Origin: Prauserella flavalba
Lineage (GTDB): Bacteria; Actinomycetota; Actinomycetes; Mycobacteriales; Pseudonocardiaceae
Assembly (NCBI RefSeq): GCF_003202235.1
Contig: NZ_MASU01000001.1
Coordinates: forward strand, 310,001 to 374,000
Direction of reading: 5' to 3'
DNA length: 64,000 nt
Shown here: positions 1-9,027 of the stretch, one piece after another
How the letters are laid out: every line of letters starts with the position of its first letter
Numbering within the stretch: position 1 is the stretch's first letter
Program-made: the position numbers and the translations under genes
The notes under the pieces: model-generated
Told to the model about the DNA's origin: nothing
The model's input: only the letters and a program-made list of their open reading frames with translations
Database searches by the model: none

Positions 1-1131
1 CCAGTCGTTGCCCTTCCAGTCGGTCAGGTGCGAGGGCGGCTCCTCGGTCATGCCCTCCCACCAGACGTCGCCGTCGTCGGTGAGCGCGACGTTGGTGAAG
101 ACCGTGTTGCCCTTGTCGATGGTCTTCATCGCCACCGGGTTGGTCTTCTCGCCGGTGCCGGGCGCGACGCCGAAGAGACCGAACTCGGGGTTGATCGCGT
201 ACAGCCTGCCGTCCTCGCCGAACCGCATCCACGCGATGTCGTCACCGATGGTCTCGGCGCGCCAGCCGGGGATGGTCGGCTGCAGCATCGCGAGGTTGGT
301 CTTGCCGCAGGCGCTGGGGAAGGCGGCCGCGATGTAGTAGGCCTTGTTCTCGGGGGAGATGAGCTTGAGGATCAGCATGTGCTCGGCGAGCCAGCCCTCG
401 TCGCGCGCCATCACCGAGGCGATGCGCAGCGAGTAGCACTTCTTGCCGAGCAGGGAGTTGCCGCCGTAGCCGGAGCCGTAGCTCCAGATGGTGCGGCTCT
501 CCGGGAAGTGGCTGATGTACTTGGTGTCGTTGCACGGCCAGGCGACGTCCTGCTCACCGGGCTCGAGCGGCTTGCCGACGGAGTGCAGCGCGGGCACGAA
601 CTCGCGCTCGGTGCCGTCGTCGGTGACGAACTTCTCGAGCGCCTTGGCGCCCATCCTGGTCATCACGCGCATCGAGGCGACGACGTAGGCGAAGTCGGTG
701 ATCTCGATGCCGAGCTTGGGGTTGTCGTCGCCGAGCGGGCCCATGCAGAAGGGGATGACGTACATCGTGCGACCACGCATGCAGCCCCGGTAGAGCTCGG
801 TCATGGTGGCCTTCATCTCGTCCGGGTGCATCCAGTTGTTGGTCGGCCCGGCGTCCTGCTCCTGCTCGGAGCAGATGAAGGTGCGCTCCTCGACGCGCGC
901 GACGTCGCTGGGGTCGGAGGCGGCCCAGTAGGAGTTCGGCCTCGCCTTCAGCGGCACGAACGTGCCTGCATCCACGAGCTCCGCGTTGATGCGTTCGGCT
1001 TCCTCGTCGGAGCCGTCCACCCACACCACTCGGTCGGGGGTGGTCAGCTCCGCAACCTCCCGCACCCAGGACAGCACGCCACTGTGCGTCGTTGGCGCCT
1101 TGTCCAGCCCGGGGATGGCTACTGCAGTCAT
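1..1131 (-). CDS. pckG: Phosphoenolpyruvate carboxykinase (GTP), 5' part only
   Basis: Catalyses GTP-dependent conversion of oxaloacetate to phosphoenolpyruvate and CO2, the entry step of gluconeogenesis in the cytoplasm. The first 377 residues are visible; the family is about 600 residues, so the C-terminal third lies outside the window. Seen here are the [22 protein letters not shown] substrate-binding stretch in part, the conserved [17 protein letters not shown] region, and the P-loop [12 protein letters not shown], which together identify the GTP-type enzyme rather than the ATP type. The ATG at 1131 is preceded by AGGAG at a good distance; an ATG 5 nt upstream is closed by a stop at once. 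It is transcribed alone from the 1132-1463 region. Confidence 0.97.
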   Translation of the reverse strand, partial: MTAVAIPGLDKAPTTHSGVLSWVREVAELTTPDRVVWVDGSDEEAERINAELVDAGTFVPLKARPNSYWAASDPSDVARVEERTFICSEQEQDAGPTNNWMHPDEMKATMTELYRGCMRGRTMYVIPFCMGPLGDDNPKLGIEITDFAYVVASMRVMTRMGAKALEKFVTDDGTEREFVPALHSVGKPLEPGEQDVAWPCNDTKYISHFPESRTIWSYGSGYGGNSLLGKKCYSLRIASVMARDEGWLAEHMLILKLISPENKAYYIAAAFPSACGKTNLAMLQPTIPGWRAETIGDDIAWMRFGEDGRLYAINPEFGLFGVAPGTGEKTNPVAMKTIDKGNTVFTNVALTDDGDVWWEGMTEEPPSHLTDWKGNDW

Positions 1132-1463
1132 CTCATCTCCTGTCTTCGACGACAAGAGCCCACACCGAACTGTCGTCGTCCGTATGCGGGCTCCGTTGCC
1201 GGCGACCGAATGGCTTTCGCGCACCGTCAAGCGGTGTGCTGGTTTTGGGGATTCCCTGAGAGTAGCGGTCAAACCCAAGGGGGACCGAGGGCTGACCTGT
1301 CGGTTCTCTCACAAGAACGATCAGGGAATCGATTCAGTTCTCGCTGAATCGCGCCAGGAGGAAAGACTTTCCTGCCGGACAACGAAGACCCGGTACGGCG
1401 TCCGTACCGGGTCTTCGGGAAATGTCGTTTTCGACCGCTTTGGATCTTGACGAAGTTTTAACG
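1132..1463. other. Non-coding gap upstream of pckG
   Basis: No convincing gene is seen in these 332 bases. The region must hold the pckG promoter and leader on the minus strand. The left part contains the pckG ribosome binding site, and the right part contains the strong hairpin at 1384-1416. No clear -10/-35 pair stands out for pckG. Confidence 0.6.
1384..1416 (-). terminator. Perfect 15-bp hairpin, probable terminator of the acidic repeat protein gene
   Basis: GAAGACCCGGTACGG (1384-1398) pairs perfectly with 1402-1416 around a 3-nt CGT loop. It lies 48 bases after the stop of the minus-strand gene 1464-2150. No U-tract follows on the minus strand, as is common for actinobacterial terminators, so it is a structural call only. 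Confidence 0.65.
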
Positions 1464-2150
1464 CTAGTTCTGACTGATCCACTGGCCGGTGGCCGAGTCG
1501 ATCTTGGCGACGCCCTCGACGGTGTCCGTCCCTCCGCCCCACAGGCTGTCGCTGCCGCCCGCGGCACCCGCCGTGCCGCTGGTCTCGGTCCACTCGCCGT
1601 CGCCGGTGTGCTCCAGCACGACGGACTCCCCGTCCGGCTCGATCACCACCGCGACGTCGGCCTGCCCGTCGCCGTCCACGTCGGTGAAGGCGATGGTGGC
1701 GCCACTGCTGTCCTCGACCACGGCCGTGTCGTTGACGCCGTCCTCGTTGGTGTCCACCGTCGCCGGTCCGACCTCGACGTCACCCTCCGGCATGTCGGCC
1801 GTGATGGTGCCACCCGCTCCGGTCTGCGTGTCGGTGGAGTCGCCACCCTGGCCACCCGGATCGATCGACACCCAGTCACCGCTGGCCTGGTCGTACTCCG
1901 CGTGGGCGACGACCTCGCCCTGCGCGTCGAGCTGGATGTACTCGTCGGCCTCGCCGTCACCGTCGTTGTCGACGAACGCCTGACCACTGCCGTCGGCGTG
2001 CTCGATGACCGCGGTGTCCTCGACGCCGTCCTCGTTGATGTCGAAGTTGACGTCGGCGGAGTAGTCCTCACCTTCGACGGTGATGGTCATCTCGTCCGAG
2101 GTGCCGGTGGTGTCGGTGGCATCGGACCCACCACTCTCGTCGACCCACAC
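1464..2150 (-). CDS. Acidic protein with calcium-binding-like DxDGDG repeats
   Basis: The product has 228 residues, is strongly acidic and has no membrane segment. It carries four D-x-[DN]-x-D-G-x-x-D loops in two pairs (DINEDGVEDTA with DNDGDGEADEY, and DTNEDGVNDTA with DVDGDGQADVA), the spacing of EF-hand/thrombospondin-type calcium loops. Each pair is followed by a W-containing segment (GDWVSID, GEWTETS), and the C-terminus ends in GQWISQN, suggesting a duplicated module. It resembles Pseudonocardiaceae proteins I recall as DUF6802, but I cannot confirm that. GTG 2150 is chosen because AGGGGGAG precedes it closely. No signal peptide is visible. Function unknown. Confidence 0.75.
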   Translation of the reverse strand: MWVDESGGSDATDTTGTSDEMTITVEGEDYSADVNFDINEDGVEDTAVIEHADGSGQAFVDNDGDGEADEYIQLDAQGEVVAHAEYDQASGDWVSIDPGGQGGDSTDTQTGAGGTITADMPEGDVEVGPATVDTNEDGVNDTAVVEDSSGATIAFTDVDGDGQADVAVVIEPDGESVVLEHTGDGEWTETSGTAGAAGGSDSLWGGGTDTVEGVAKIDSATGQWISQN

Positions 2151-2236
2151 TGGGAACTCCCCCTCCGGTCAGGGCTGCTTGCTGCTGATGTGGTTAAGAC
2201 TCACGTTATTCCCGTTCGGTTCCCCGCACCAGGCTC

Positions 2237-4087
2237 TCAACTCTCTCGTGGCCGGTCCCGAAGCGCCCTGATCCTGCCGAGGAAGCCGTCGGCGCGCTCC
2301 TGCGCGTCGGCCATCTCCTTGATCCGCCTCGTGACGACGGAGAGCTTCTTCGCGCGTTCCTGCGCGTCCATCTTGATGGTCTTGTCGACCTCTTTCAGCT
2401 CCGCCTCGATCGCCTCGATGCGCCTGCTCAGCGCGTCGTCGAGGGCCAGCGCGAGCTGCTGCTCTGCCTCGATCAGCTGCTCGGCGACGAGCTGGTCGAG
2501 CGTGGAGCGGGCGTCGGCGATCGACTCGACGAGCCACTGCTTGGTGTGCTGCTTGTCGGCCGCGTGTCTGCGCGTGCGCGCCATCCACCAGCCCGCGCCG
2601 AGCCCGATCACGATGGTCGCGGGCAGCACCACGGGGTTGAACAGCGCGAAGCCGGCGAGCGGTGCCGCCGCGAGCTTGGCCGCGCCAGCGCCACCGGACA
2701 CGCCCATGAAGACGAGCAGCTTGTCCTCGGCCGTCGGCGGGCGCTTGTCCGGAGGCCGCAGCACCACGGGCGGCCCGCCCGCACGCGCGAACTGGGCGCG
2801 GATGATGTCGAGCTCCTCGGCGGAGAACAATTCGGCGAGCGCGACGTCGGTGACGTGATTGAGCCGCTGGGCGAGCTGGGCCGACACGCGCTGCGAGATC
2901 GTCTGCAGCGCCAGGTCCACCTGCTGCGGCAGCCGGCCGAGCTGCTCGCGGTCGGCGGCGTCGATCTGCTGGCGGAAGTACGACTGCGCGTCGCGCATCT
3001 GCCTGCTCGCCTCGTGGCCGAGCTCGACGCGCGTGCGCTGCACCTCGCCACGCAGCTTCAGCTGCCAGCCGCGGGTGGAGGAGCGGCGCTCGACGGTGAG
3101 CTCGTCGCGCCGGGCCCGCAACTGTTCCGCCTCGGACTCGCCCGCCGAGAGCGCCCGCTTCTCGGCGTTGAGCCTGGCCTTCTGCTCGGCGAGCGCGCTG
3201 GAGAGCGCCCGCAGCGTGTTTGCCTCGCCGAGCATCGCCGAGCGCCCGACGAGCAGCTCCTGGAGCGCGCCCTGCAGCTCGGCGACGCCGGACTTCTCCC
3301 GCAGCATCGCCGCGGCCTGCTCGTTGGGGGCCTTGCCCGCCAGCTCGAACATCCGCGCCGACACGGCGTGGAACGGCGAGTCGGCGAACCGGGGCGCGTG
3401 CTCGGCGAGCAGGTCCCGGTCGGCGGCCAGCACCTCCCGCCAGCCGCGGAACTGGTCGATCTTGGAGAGCGCGAACACGACCGTCTCGACGCGGTCGGCC
3501 ATGTTGCGCAGGAACAGTAGCTCGGTGGACGTGAACGGGGCCGACGCGTCGACGACGAACAGCAGCGCCGTCGCGCTCGCCGCCGCCTCCATGGCCAGCT
3601 CGCCGTGCATCGCGTCGAGCCCGCCGACACCGGGGGTGTCGACCACCGAGACCCGTTCGAGCAGGGGGACCGGACCGGACACCTCGACGTAGCGGGGCGG
3701 CAGCTGGCCCTCCGGCAGCTCGTGCGCCACCGACACCCAGCGCGGCAGCTCCTCCAGCGGGAAGCCAACGGGCGCGAGCTGCCCCGGGTAACACGCCTGC
3801 GCCAGCCACTCGTCGGCGTACTCGAACGCGAGGTACGTGGACGTGGCGACGTCGGCGTCGACCGGGGAGAGGCCCGGCGTGGCGAGCAGGGCGTTGACCA
3901 GCGAGCTCTTGCCCCGGTTGGTCTCGCCGACCACCACCACGGACGGCTTCTTCGACCGCGCCTTGCGCTGCTCCTCGACCCACTTCGCGGCCTGCGGGTC
4001 CGCGTCGCGCAGGAGAGTCAGCAGTTGCTCGCGGGCCTGCTTGACTTGGGCGGGCAGGGTCGGCTTGCCGAGGGAACGGGCAGTCAC
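2237..4087 (-). CDS. Dynamin-family GTPase (second of operon)
   Basis: The 616-residue product is a large GTPase of the bacterial dynamin-like class (relatives include mycobacterial IniA/IniC), expected to act at the cytoplasmic membrane. G1 is GETNRGKSS (residues 54-62), the G3 DTPG is at 150-153 and the G4-like SKID at 208-211. A long helical, coiled-coil-rich stalk follows. A Gly/Ala-rich hydrophobic hairpin around residues 465-505 (GFALFNPVVLPATIVIGLG) is a likely membrane-insertion paddle. GTG 4087 starts 54 nt after the GrpE-like gene. The palindrome GGTTGATTCAACC (4090-4102) sits immediately before the start and there is no clear ribosome binding site, so an internal promoter is possible. 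Confidence 0.85.
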   Translation of the reverse strand: MTARSLGKPTLPAQVKQAREQLLTLLRDADPQAAKWVEEQRKARSKKPSVVVVGETNRGKSSLVNALLATPGLSPVDADVATSTYLAFEYADEWLAQACYPGQLAPVGFPLEELPRWVSVAHELPEGQLPPRYVEVSGPVPLLERVSVVDTPGVGGLDAMHGELAMEAAASATALLFVVDASAPFTSTELLFLRNMADRVETVVFALSKIDQFRGWREVLAADRDLLAEHAPRFADSPFHAVSARMFELAGKAPNEQAAAMLREKSGVAELQGALQELLVGRSAMLGEANTLRALSSALAEQKARLNAEKRALSAGESEAEQLRARRDELTVERRSSTRGWQLKLRGEVQRTRVELGHEASRQMRDAQSYFRQQIDAADREQLGRLPQQVDLALQTISQRVSAQLAQRLNHVTDVALAELFSAEELDIIRAQFARAGGPPVVLRPPDKRPPTAEDKLLVFMGVSGGAGAAKLAAAPLAGFALFNPVVLPATIVIGLGAGWWMARTRRHAADKQHTKQWLVESIADARSTLDQLVAEQLIEAEQQLALALDDALSRRIEAIEAELKEVDKTIKMDAQERAKKLSVVTRRIKEMADAQERADGFLGRIRALRDRPRES

Positions 4088-4141
4088 GGGGTTGATTCAA
4101 CCAGCGGCGCGAAGTGCCATGTCGGGGGGCGGTGGTCGGGC

Positions 4142-4585
4142 TTATCGTCTGGTGTAGACCGTGACGATCGGCGCACGCAGCAGGCGGTCATGGTCGAGAA
4201 AGCCGACGACCTCGGTCTCGGCGACGGTGCCCTCGAGGCCGGCGTCCTCGGTCGGCACCGCGCCGCCCGCCTCGTGCAACGTCGGGTCGAACCGCTGTCC
4301 GTCGGGGCGGAGTGCGTGCACGCCGATCCCGGCGAGCCCCTGCTCGATGCGCTCCACGACACCGCCGCTGCGGGCCCGGTCCATCGCGTAGAGGCACAGC
4401 TGGATCAGTGCCTGGCGATCGGCGAGAGCCTGCTCGTGGTCGATCGGGGAGACGGCTACTCCTACGGGTTCCACGCCCGGCTTCGACGCACTACCCGCCG
4501 GTACGGTTCCCTCGGAGTTCGCCGCCGGAAGCTGCCCGGTGGACTCTTCGGTGCCCGCCTTGTCCTTGCGGAACCACGCGTTCAT
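4142..4585 (-). CDS. Short GrpE-like nucleotide exchange factor
   Basis: The product has 147 residues. The C-terminal half matches the GrpE beta-wing: FDPTLHEAGGAV, then EGTVAETEVVGFLDHDRLLRAPIV, ending in VTVYTRR. GrpE releases ADP from the Hsp70 DnaK. This protein is shorter than housekeeping GrpE (usually 180-220 residues): the long dimerisation helix is reduced and the first 50 residues are disordered. No dnaK or dnaJ is adjacent; instead it is sandwiched between two dynamin GTPases. Its ATG overlaps the stop of the upstream GTPase by 4 nt (ATGA), implying translational coupling. A specialised partner of a membrane-remodelling Hsp70/dynamin system is inferred, not shown. Confidence 0.82.
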   Translation of the reverse strand: MNAWFRKDKAGTEESTGQLPAANSEGTVPAGSASKPGVEPVGVAVSPIDHEQALADRQALIQLCLYAMDRARSGGVVERIEQGLAGIGVHALRPDGQRFDPTLHEAGGAVPTEDAGLEGTVAETEVVGFLDHDRLLRAPIVTVYTRR

Positions 4586-6162
4586 CGCGTCCCTCCAGAA
4601 GGCTCCCGCAGCTGCTGCCAGATGAGGAAGTACGCCCGATGCACCACGTGGGCGACGCGGCTCTGCGCGGGGGTGGCACCGAACGAGGCGAACGAGCGCC
4701 ACCAGCCCGCACGCTCGAGCGCGTAGGTCGCCAAGTCGACACGCGGGGTGTCCGCGGGTTTGCCGAGCTGCGCGGGCAGCTCGGCGTTGCTGCCGACCCG
4801 CAGCACCTCCTCGCTGAGGTCCTCCGGCATGTCCACCGCGCCGGACGCGACGAGCGTGAGCGCCTCCAGCAGCCGCAGCTGGTGTGCCTCCGGCTTGGCG
4901 AGCAGCACCTCGATGGCGTCGTGCACCCGCTGCCGTTCGGCCGGGTCGCCGGAGGCGTGGGCCAGCGCGGTCACCGAGGCCAGCGCGGCGGCGGCCTTGA
5001 TGCCGTCGGCCCGCGCCGCGAACACCGTACCCAGCCTCGCGCGCACGGCGGCCAGCCCCGACGCGTCGAGCAACGTCCGCCGCAGCGCACCCGCCGTGAT
5101 CTCCGGCTCGGCCCGCACGGCGTCGATCCCGTGCCGGATGCCGAACAGGTCCAGCTTCTCCAGCAGCCGCACCCGCACGCCCGCGGGCACGTCGCACTCC
5201 CAGCTCGTGAACATGTCGGCCGAGATCAGCATCATCTCGAGGACGTCGTCGTCGAGCGCGGCGAGCTTGCGCAGCGCGTCGGCATCGGCCGAGGTGAACT
5301 GCCCCGACTCGGCCGACTCCGCGATCAGCCCGATCACCGGCAGCACGTCGGCCACCCTCGGCTTGAGCGTCGCCGCTTGCTTCTCGGCCAGCAGCGAGGC
5401 GGCCTTCCACACGTCGCCGCCGGAGCCGTCGACCGACTCGGGCGTGATGGTGTCGGCCTTGTTCAGCACCGCGATCGCGTTGACCGGCCCCGCCTCGCGG
5501 CTCGCGGTGGCCGCGGTGAACGCCGCGAGCGCCTGCTGGTCGTCGGCCCTGATGCCCTGCGTGACGACGTAGAGCACGGCCTCGGCCCCGGCCACCGCGT
5601 TGCGGGAGGTCTCGTCCAGCTCGTCCGAACCGGACTCCTCGTCGTCCTCGTTCGCCCTGGCCGCACCCAGCAGCTGCTCGGTGCGCGACACCGACGCCGC
5701 GTCGAGCGAGCCGAGGCCGGGGGTGTCGATCACGGTCATGCCCTGGAGCACCGCGTTGGTCAGGTACGCCTCGATGTGGGAGACGTCGTCGATGTCCACG
5801 CCCAGCTCGGCCGGGATCATCCCGTCCGGTGCGAACGGCAGCACCTGCTTGCGGCCGTCGGTGAAGACCACCTCGATGCGGTCGACCGTGCCGTACTGGA
5901 AGCGGGTCACCAGGCGCGTGCACTCACCGACGTCGGTGGGCGCGACCCGGCGCCCGATGAGGGCGTTGACCAGCGTCGACTTGCCGGACTTGATGCGGCC
6001 GGCCACCGCGACCTGCAGCGGGGCACCGAGTCTGCGCAGCACCTCGGCGAAACCGGCCGCGGTACGGGGCGAGACCTGTGGCTGAAGCCTGCGGCACAGG
6101 TTGGCCACCGAGGTCGAGAGCGGGCCCGCGAGCCGCCCGCCCTGCTCCGCCGGTGCCGTCAC
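4582..6162 (-). CDS. Dynamin-family GTPase (first of operon)
   Basis: The 526-residue product is the first gene of a three-gene operon with the GrpE-like protein and a second dynamin. Motifs: G1 AGRIKSGKST (P-loop at residues 55-63), DTPGLG at 146-149, and NKAD at 234-237. An acidic insertion (NEDDEESGSDELDE, about 171-184) interrupts the G domain. No transmembrane segment is evident, unlike its downstream partner, so the two probably act as a soluble/membrane-anchored pair, as in other bacterial two-dynamin systems. GTG 6162 is preceded by a GAGGGGG ribosome binding site. It is divergent from the histidine kinase at 6273. Confidence 0.87.
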   Translation of the reverse strand: MTAPAEQGGRLAGPLSTSVANLCRRLQPQVSPRTAAGFAEVLRRLGAPLQVAVAGRIKSGKSTLVNALIGRRVAPTDVGECTRLVTRFQYGTVDRIEVVFTDGRKQVLPFAPDGMIPAELGVDIDDVSHIEAYLTNAVLQGMTVIDTPGLGSLDAASVSRTEQLLGAARANEDDEESGSDELDETSRNAVAGAEAVLYVVTQGIRADDQQALAAFTAATASREAGPVNAIAVLNKADTITPESVDGSGGDVWKAASLLAEKQAATLKPRVADVLPVIGLIAESAESGQFTSADADALRKLAALDDDVLEMMLISADMFTSWECDVPAGVRVRLLEKLDLFGIRHGIDAVRAEPEITAGALRRTLLDASGLAAVRARLGTVFAARADGIKAAAALASVTALAHASGDPAERQRVHDAIEVLLAKPEAHQLRLLEALTLVASGAVDMPEDLSEEVLRVGSNAELPAQLGKPADTPRVDLATYALERAGWWRSFASFGATPAQSRVAHVVHRAYFLIWQQLREPSGGTR

Positions 6163-6272
6163 GGCGCCCCCTCTCGTCGGTCAGATCCTTCCATCGCCTC
6201 ATCCCCCGCTCGCAGTCAAGGTGCTACCGCAGGAGGACGCGGGCGGGGCTGCCAGCACCATACTGTGGATCC

Positions 6273-7460
6273 GTGCGGCGGCTGAGTCTCTGGATGCGGG
6301 CACACCCGATGGTCGGCGACAGCCTCATCGCGGTGCACCTGCTCCTCATCGACATCTCGGTCTTCGTCGTCACGCAGTTAGAGCCGGGCGGCGCTTCGCA
6401 GCCCTGGTACATCACCATCCCGATCGACATCGCGATGGTGGCCCCGCTCGTGCTGCGCAGGCGGTACCCGCTCGCGACGGCCTACGCGGTCCTGCTGCTC
6501 GGTTCCCTGCACAGCGCGCTGGAGCTGGGCCTGTCCAGCGGGCTCGCGAGCGGCGTCGCGGTCTACAGCGTCGTGGTCTACGCGGGCCGCCGTCAGGGTG
6601 CGCTGTACCTCGCGCTCATGCTCGCGGTCACCGTGGCCCAGCTGTACGTCCAGCGCTACGACGACTGGCTGGTCAACATCATCGTGGCCGTACTGGTGCT
6701 GGCACTGTGCTGGATGCTCGGCGAGTTCGTCGGCGCCCGCCGCGCCTACCAGGCCGAGGTGGAGGCGCGGCTGCACCTGCTAGAGACCGAGCGTGGCCAG
6801 GCCGCGCGGATCGCGGTCGCCGAGGAGCGCGGGCGCATCGCGCGGGAGCTGCACGACGTGGTGGCCCACGCCGTGAGCGTGATCGTGGTGCACGCCGACG
6901 GCGCCTCGTACGCGCTGCGCGCCGACCCCGACCTGGCCGAGCGTGCGATCCGCACGATCTCCGACACCGGCAGGGGCGCGCTGACGGAGCTGCGGCGGCT
7001 GCTCGACGTGCTGCGCGGTGAGCACGACGACGAGCCGAGGGTGCCCCAGCCCACCACGGCCGACCTCGCCGACCTCGCCGACCGGATGCGCACGGCGGGC
7101 CTCGCCGTGGGGCTGGAGCTCGACGAGCTGGGCGAGTTGCCCGCCGGCGTGTCGCTCGGGGTGTACCGCATCGTGCAGGAGTCGCTCACCAACGCGCTCA
7201 AGCACGCGGGCCAGGGCGCCAAGGCGACGGTGCGGGTGCGCCGCAACCCCGACGTGGTGACCGTGGACGTGACCGACGACGGCGCGGGGAAGGCGAGGCA
7301 GCTGGTGCCTGACGGGCAGGCGACGCCGCTCACCGGCGGCAACGGGCTGATCGGCATGCGCGAGCGCGCACACGTGTACGGCGGCACGCTGCACGCGGGC
7401 CCGAGCCCCGGCGGCGGGTGGCACGTCAGCGCCCGGCTGCCCGTTAGGTTGGACGCGTGA
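6273..7460 (+). CDS. Sensor histidine kinase, DesK/NarL-type
   Basis: The 395-residue integral membrane kinase has four to six hydrophobic segments in residues 15-150. A dimerisation/phosphoacceptor helix follows with RELHDVVAHAV (H194, HisKA_3), then a HATPase domain with N box VQESLTNALKHA and G box GNGLIGMRERA. GTG 6273 is chosen because CATACT (6259-6264) lies 8 nt upstream, the geometry of a leaderless actinobacterial start; the open frame extends upstream but has no hydrophobic or family-like sequence there. It overlaps its response regulator by 4 nt (GTGA). The stimulus is unknown. Confidence 0.88.
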   Translation: MRRLSLWMRAHPMVGDSLIAVHLLLIDISVFVVTQLEPGGASQPWYITIPIDIAMVAPLVLRRRYPLATAYAVLLLGSLHSALELGLSSGLASGVAVYSVVVYAGRRQGALYLALMLAVTVAQLYVQRYDDWLVNIIVAVLVLALCWMLGEFVGARRAYQAEVEARLHLLETERGQAARIAVAEERGRIARELHDVVAHAVSVIVVHADGASYALRADPDLAERAIRTISDTGRGALTELRRLLDVLRGEHDDEPRVPQPTTADLADLADRMRTAGLAVGLELDELGELPAGVSLGVYRIVQESLTNALKHAGQGAKATVRVRRNPDVVTVDVTDDGAGKARQLVPDGQATPLTGGNGLIGMRERAHVYGGTLHAGPSPGGGWHVSARLPVRLDA

Positions 7461-8113
7461 TCCGGGTACTGGTGGTGGACGACCAGGAGCTCATGCGCGT
7501 CGGCTTCCGCATGGTGCTCGGCGCGCAGGACGACATCGAAGTGGCCGGGGAGGCCGGGAACGGGGCCGAGGCGGTGCGGCTCGCCGGTGAGCTGCGCCCC
7601 GACGTCGTGCTGATGGACGTGCGGATGCCGGTACTCGACGGCGTCGAGGCGACGCGCCGGATCGTCACCGAGGGCACGTCCAAGGTCCTGGTGATGACCA
7701 CGTTCGACCTCGACGAGTACGTGTACTCGGCGCTGCAGAGCGGGGCGAGCGGGTTCCTGCTCAAGGACACCCCGCCGGACCATCTGGTGTCCGCGCTGCG
7801 CTCGGTCGCGGTGGGCGACGCGGTGGTCTCGCCCGCGGTCACCAGGCGGCTGCTCGACCGCTTCCTCGGCTCTGGCCGGGTGCCGCCGCGCGACGCCTCG
7901 GTGCTCGACGTGCTGACCGAACGCGAGCGCGAGGTGCTCACGCTGATCGCGAAGGGACTGTCGAACACCGAGATCGCCGCGACGCTCTTCCTCTCCGAAG
8001 CGACGGTGAAGACCCACGTCGGGCGGATCCTCGCCAAGCTCGACCTGCGCGACCGCGTGCAGGCGGTGGTGCTCGCCTACGAGACCGGCCTCGCCAGACC
8101 CGGTGCGGGCTAG
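7457..8113 (+). CDS. NarL/LuxR-family response regulator
   Basis: The product has 218 residues. The receiver domain has the acidic pair DDQ at the N-terminus, phosphoacceptor D54 in VVLMDVRMP, and the switch residues TTFD and K in FLLKD. The C-terminal LuxR-type helix-turn-helix reads LTEREREVLTLIAKGLSNTEIA followed by SEATVKTHVGRILAKL. It is translationally coupled to the kinase at 6273. The target is not obvious, as no transporter lies directly adjacent on the same strand. Its stop codon overlaps that of the convergent SDR gene. Confidence 0.9.
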   Translation: MIRVLVVDDQELMRVGFRMVLGAQDDIEVAGEAGNGAEAVRLAGELRPDVVLMDVRMPVLDGVEATRRIVTEGTSKVLVMTTFDLDEYVYSALQSGASGFLLKDTPPDHLVSALRSVAVGDAVVSPAVTRRLLDRFLGSGRVPPRDASVLDVLTEREREVLTLIAKGLSNTEIAATLFLSEATVKTHVGRILAKLDLRDRVQAVVLAYETGLARPGAG

Positions 8114-9027
8114 CGGTACTCCGCCGGATCGGCCTGACTCGGGTCCAGACCCGGCTTCACCACGTCTGCCATCCAGCGGCCGAAGTCGGGCCTGCTGCCG
8201 TCGACGTCGGTGACGCCGTAGGTGCGCATGAGGGTCCACGAGGCGAGCGTCCGTCCCGCGAAGCGCTCGACCTTCGGGTCCGTCGCCAGCGCCACCACCC
8301 CGCGCGCGAGGTAGGCCGGCGTCTCCGACACGGCGAAGTGCGGATCGCTCGCCACCGCGTCCCGCCAGGTCTCCTCGGTGACGCCGAAGTGGTCGAGCAT
8401 CGCCTCCGAGCGCAGGAACCCCGGCGTCACGGTGAGGCCCGTGCAGCCGTGTCCGGCCAGCTCGGCGCCGAGCGCCCTGCCGATCGCGCGCACGCCCGAC
8501 TTCACCAGGTAGTACGGAACGCCCGCGCCCACGTACTCGTCGGTGTCGCCGTCGGTGACCTCGATCGCGAGGCCGCCTCCGGTCCGCACCAGCAGCGGCA
8601 ACAGCCGGTGCAGGGCGATCAGGTGGGTCTCCAGTCCGTTGCGCACCATCGTGAGCGCCTTGTCCAGATCGGACTCCCAGTACGCCGTGCCGAACTCGGC
8701 GTAGGGGTCGCCGCCCCAGACGTCGTCCACCAGCACATCGAGCCTTCCGTCCACTTCGGAGTGGATACGCTCGACGAGCTCGTCGACCTCGGTCACGACG
8801 CCGAAGTCGCAACGCACCGGGACGCCCCGGCCGCCTGCGGCGTCGACCAGCTCGGCCGTCTCCTCAATGGTCTCGGTCCGGCCCATCGCCGACTTCTGGT
8901 TCCGCGTCGTGCGCCCGGTGACGAACACCGTGGCGCCCGCGCGACCGAGCTCCACCGCGATCGCCCGCCCGCATCCGCGCGTGGCGCCCGTGACCACCGC
9001 GACCTTGCCGTGCAGCGGTGTGTTCAT
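8110..9027 (-). CDS. SDR-family oxidoreductase (DHRS1-like)
   Basis: The 305-residue short-chain dehydrogenase/reductase has NAD(P)-binding TGATRGCG at residues 13-20 and the catalytic Y-x-x-x-K in PYYLVKSG. The position usually held by catalytic Ser reads EVTDGDT, so Thr may stand in. The segment VWGGDPYAEFGTAYWE and the long C-terminal extension recall DHRS1-type members. The substrate is unknown. Its start overlaps the stop of the upstream tetR gene by 4 nt, so it is the probable target of that repressor. Confidence 0.85.
   Translation of the reverse strand: MNTPLHGKVAVVTGATRGCGRAIAVELGRAGATVFVTGRTTRNQKSAMGRTETIEETAELVDAAGGRGVPVRCDFGVVTEVDELVERIHSEVDGRLDVLVDDVWGGDPYAEFGTAYWESDLDKALTMVRNGLETHLIALHRLLPLLVRTGGGLAIEVTDGDTDEYVGAGVPYYLVKSGVRAIGRALGAELAGHGCTGLTVTPGFLRSEAMLDHFGVTEETWRDAVASDPHFAVSETPAYLARGVVALATDPKVERFAGRTLASWTLMRTYGVTDVDGSRPDFGRWMADVVKPGLDPSQADPAEYR

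Noticed and set aside
28-1347. Long plus-strand open frame opposite pckG
   Set aside because: Its translation is Gly/Ala/Val/Arg-rich shadow sequence; the minus strand encodes an unmistakable PEP carboxykinase.
2169-4100. 643-codon minus-strand frame overlapping the second dynamin gene
   Set aside because: Arg/Ala-rich out-of-frame reading of the real 616-codon gene, without motifs.
4090-4102. Palindrome GGTTGATTCAACC before the second dynamin start as an operator
   Set aside because: It is short and inside a tightly spaced operon; mentioned with the gene but not strong enough to stand alone.
4312-6285. 657-codon plus-strand frame opposite the dynamin/GrpE operon
   Set aside because: Arg/His/Gly-rich shadow with no domain; the opposite strand has GTPase motifs and coupled genes.
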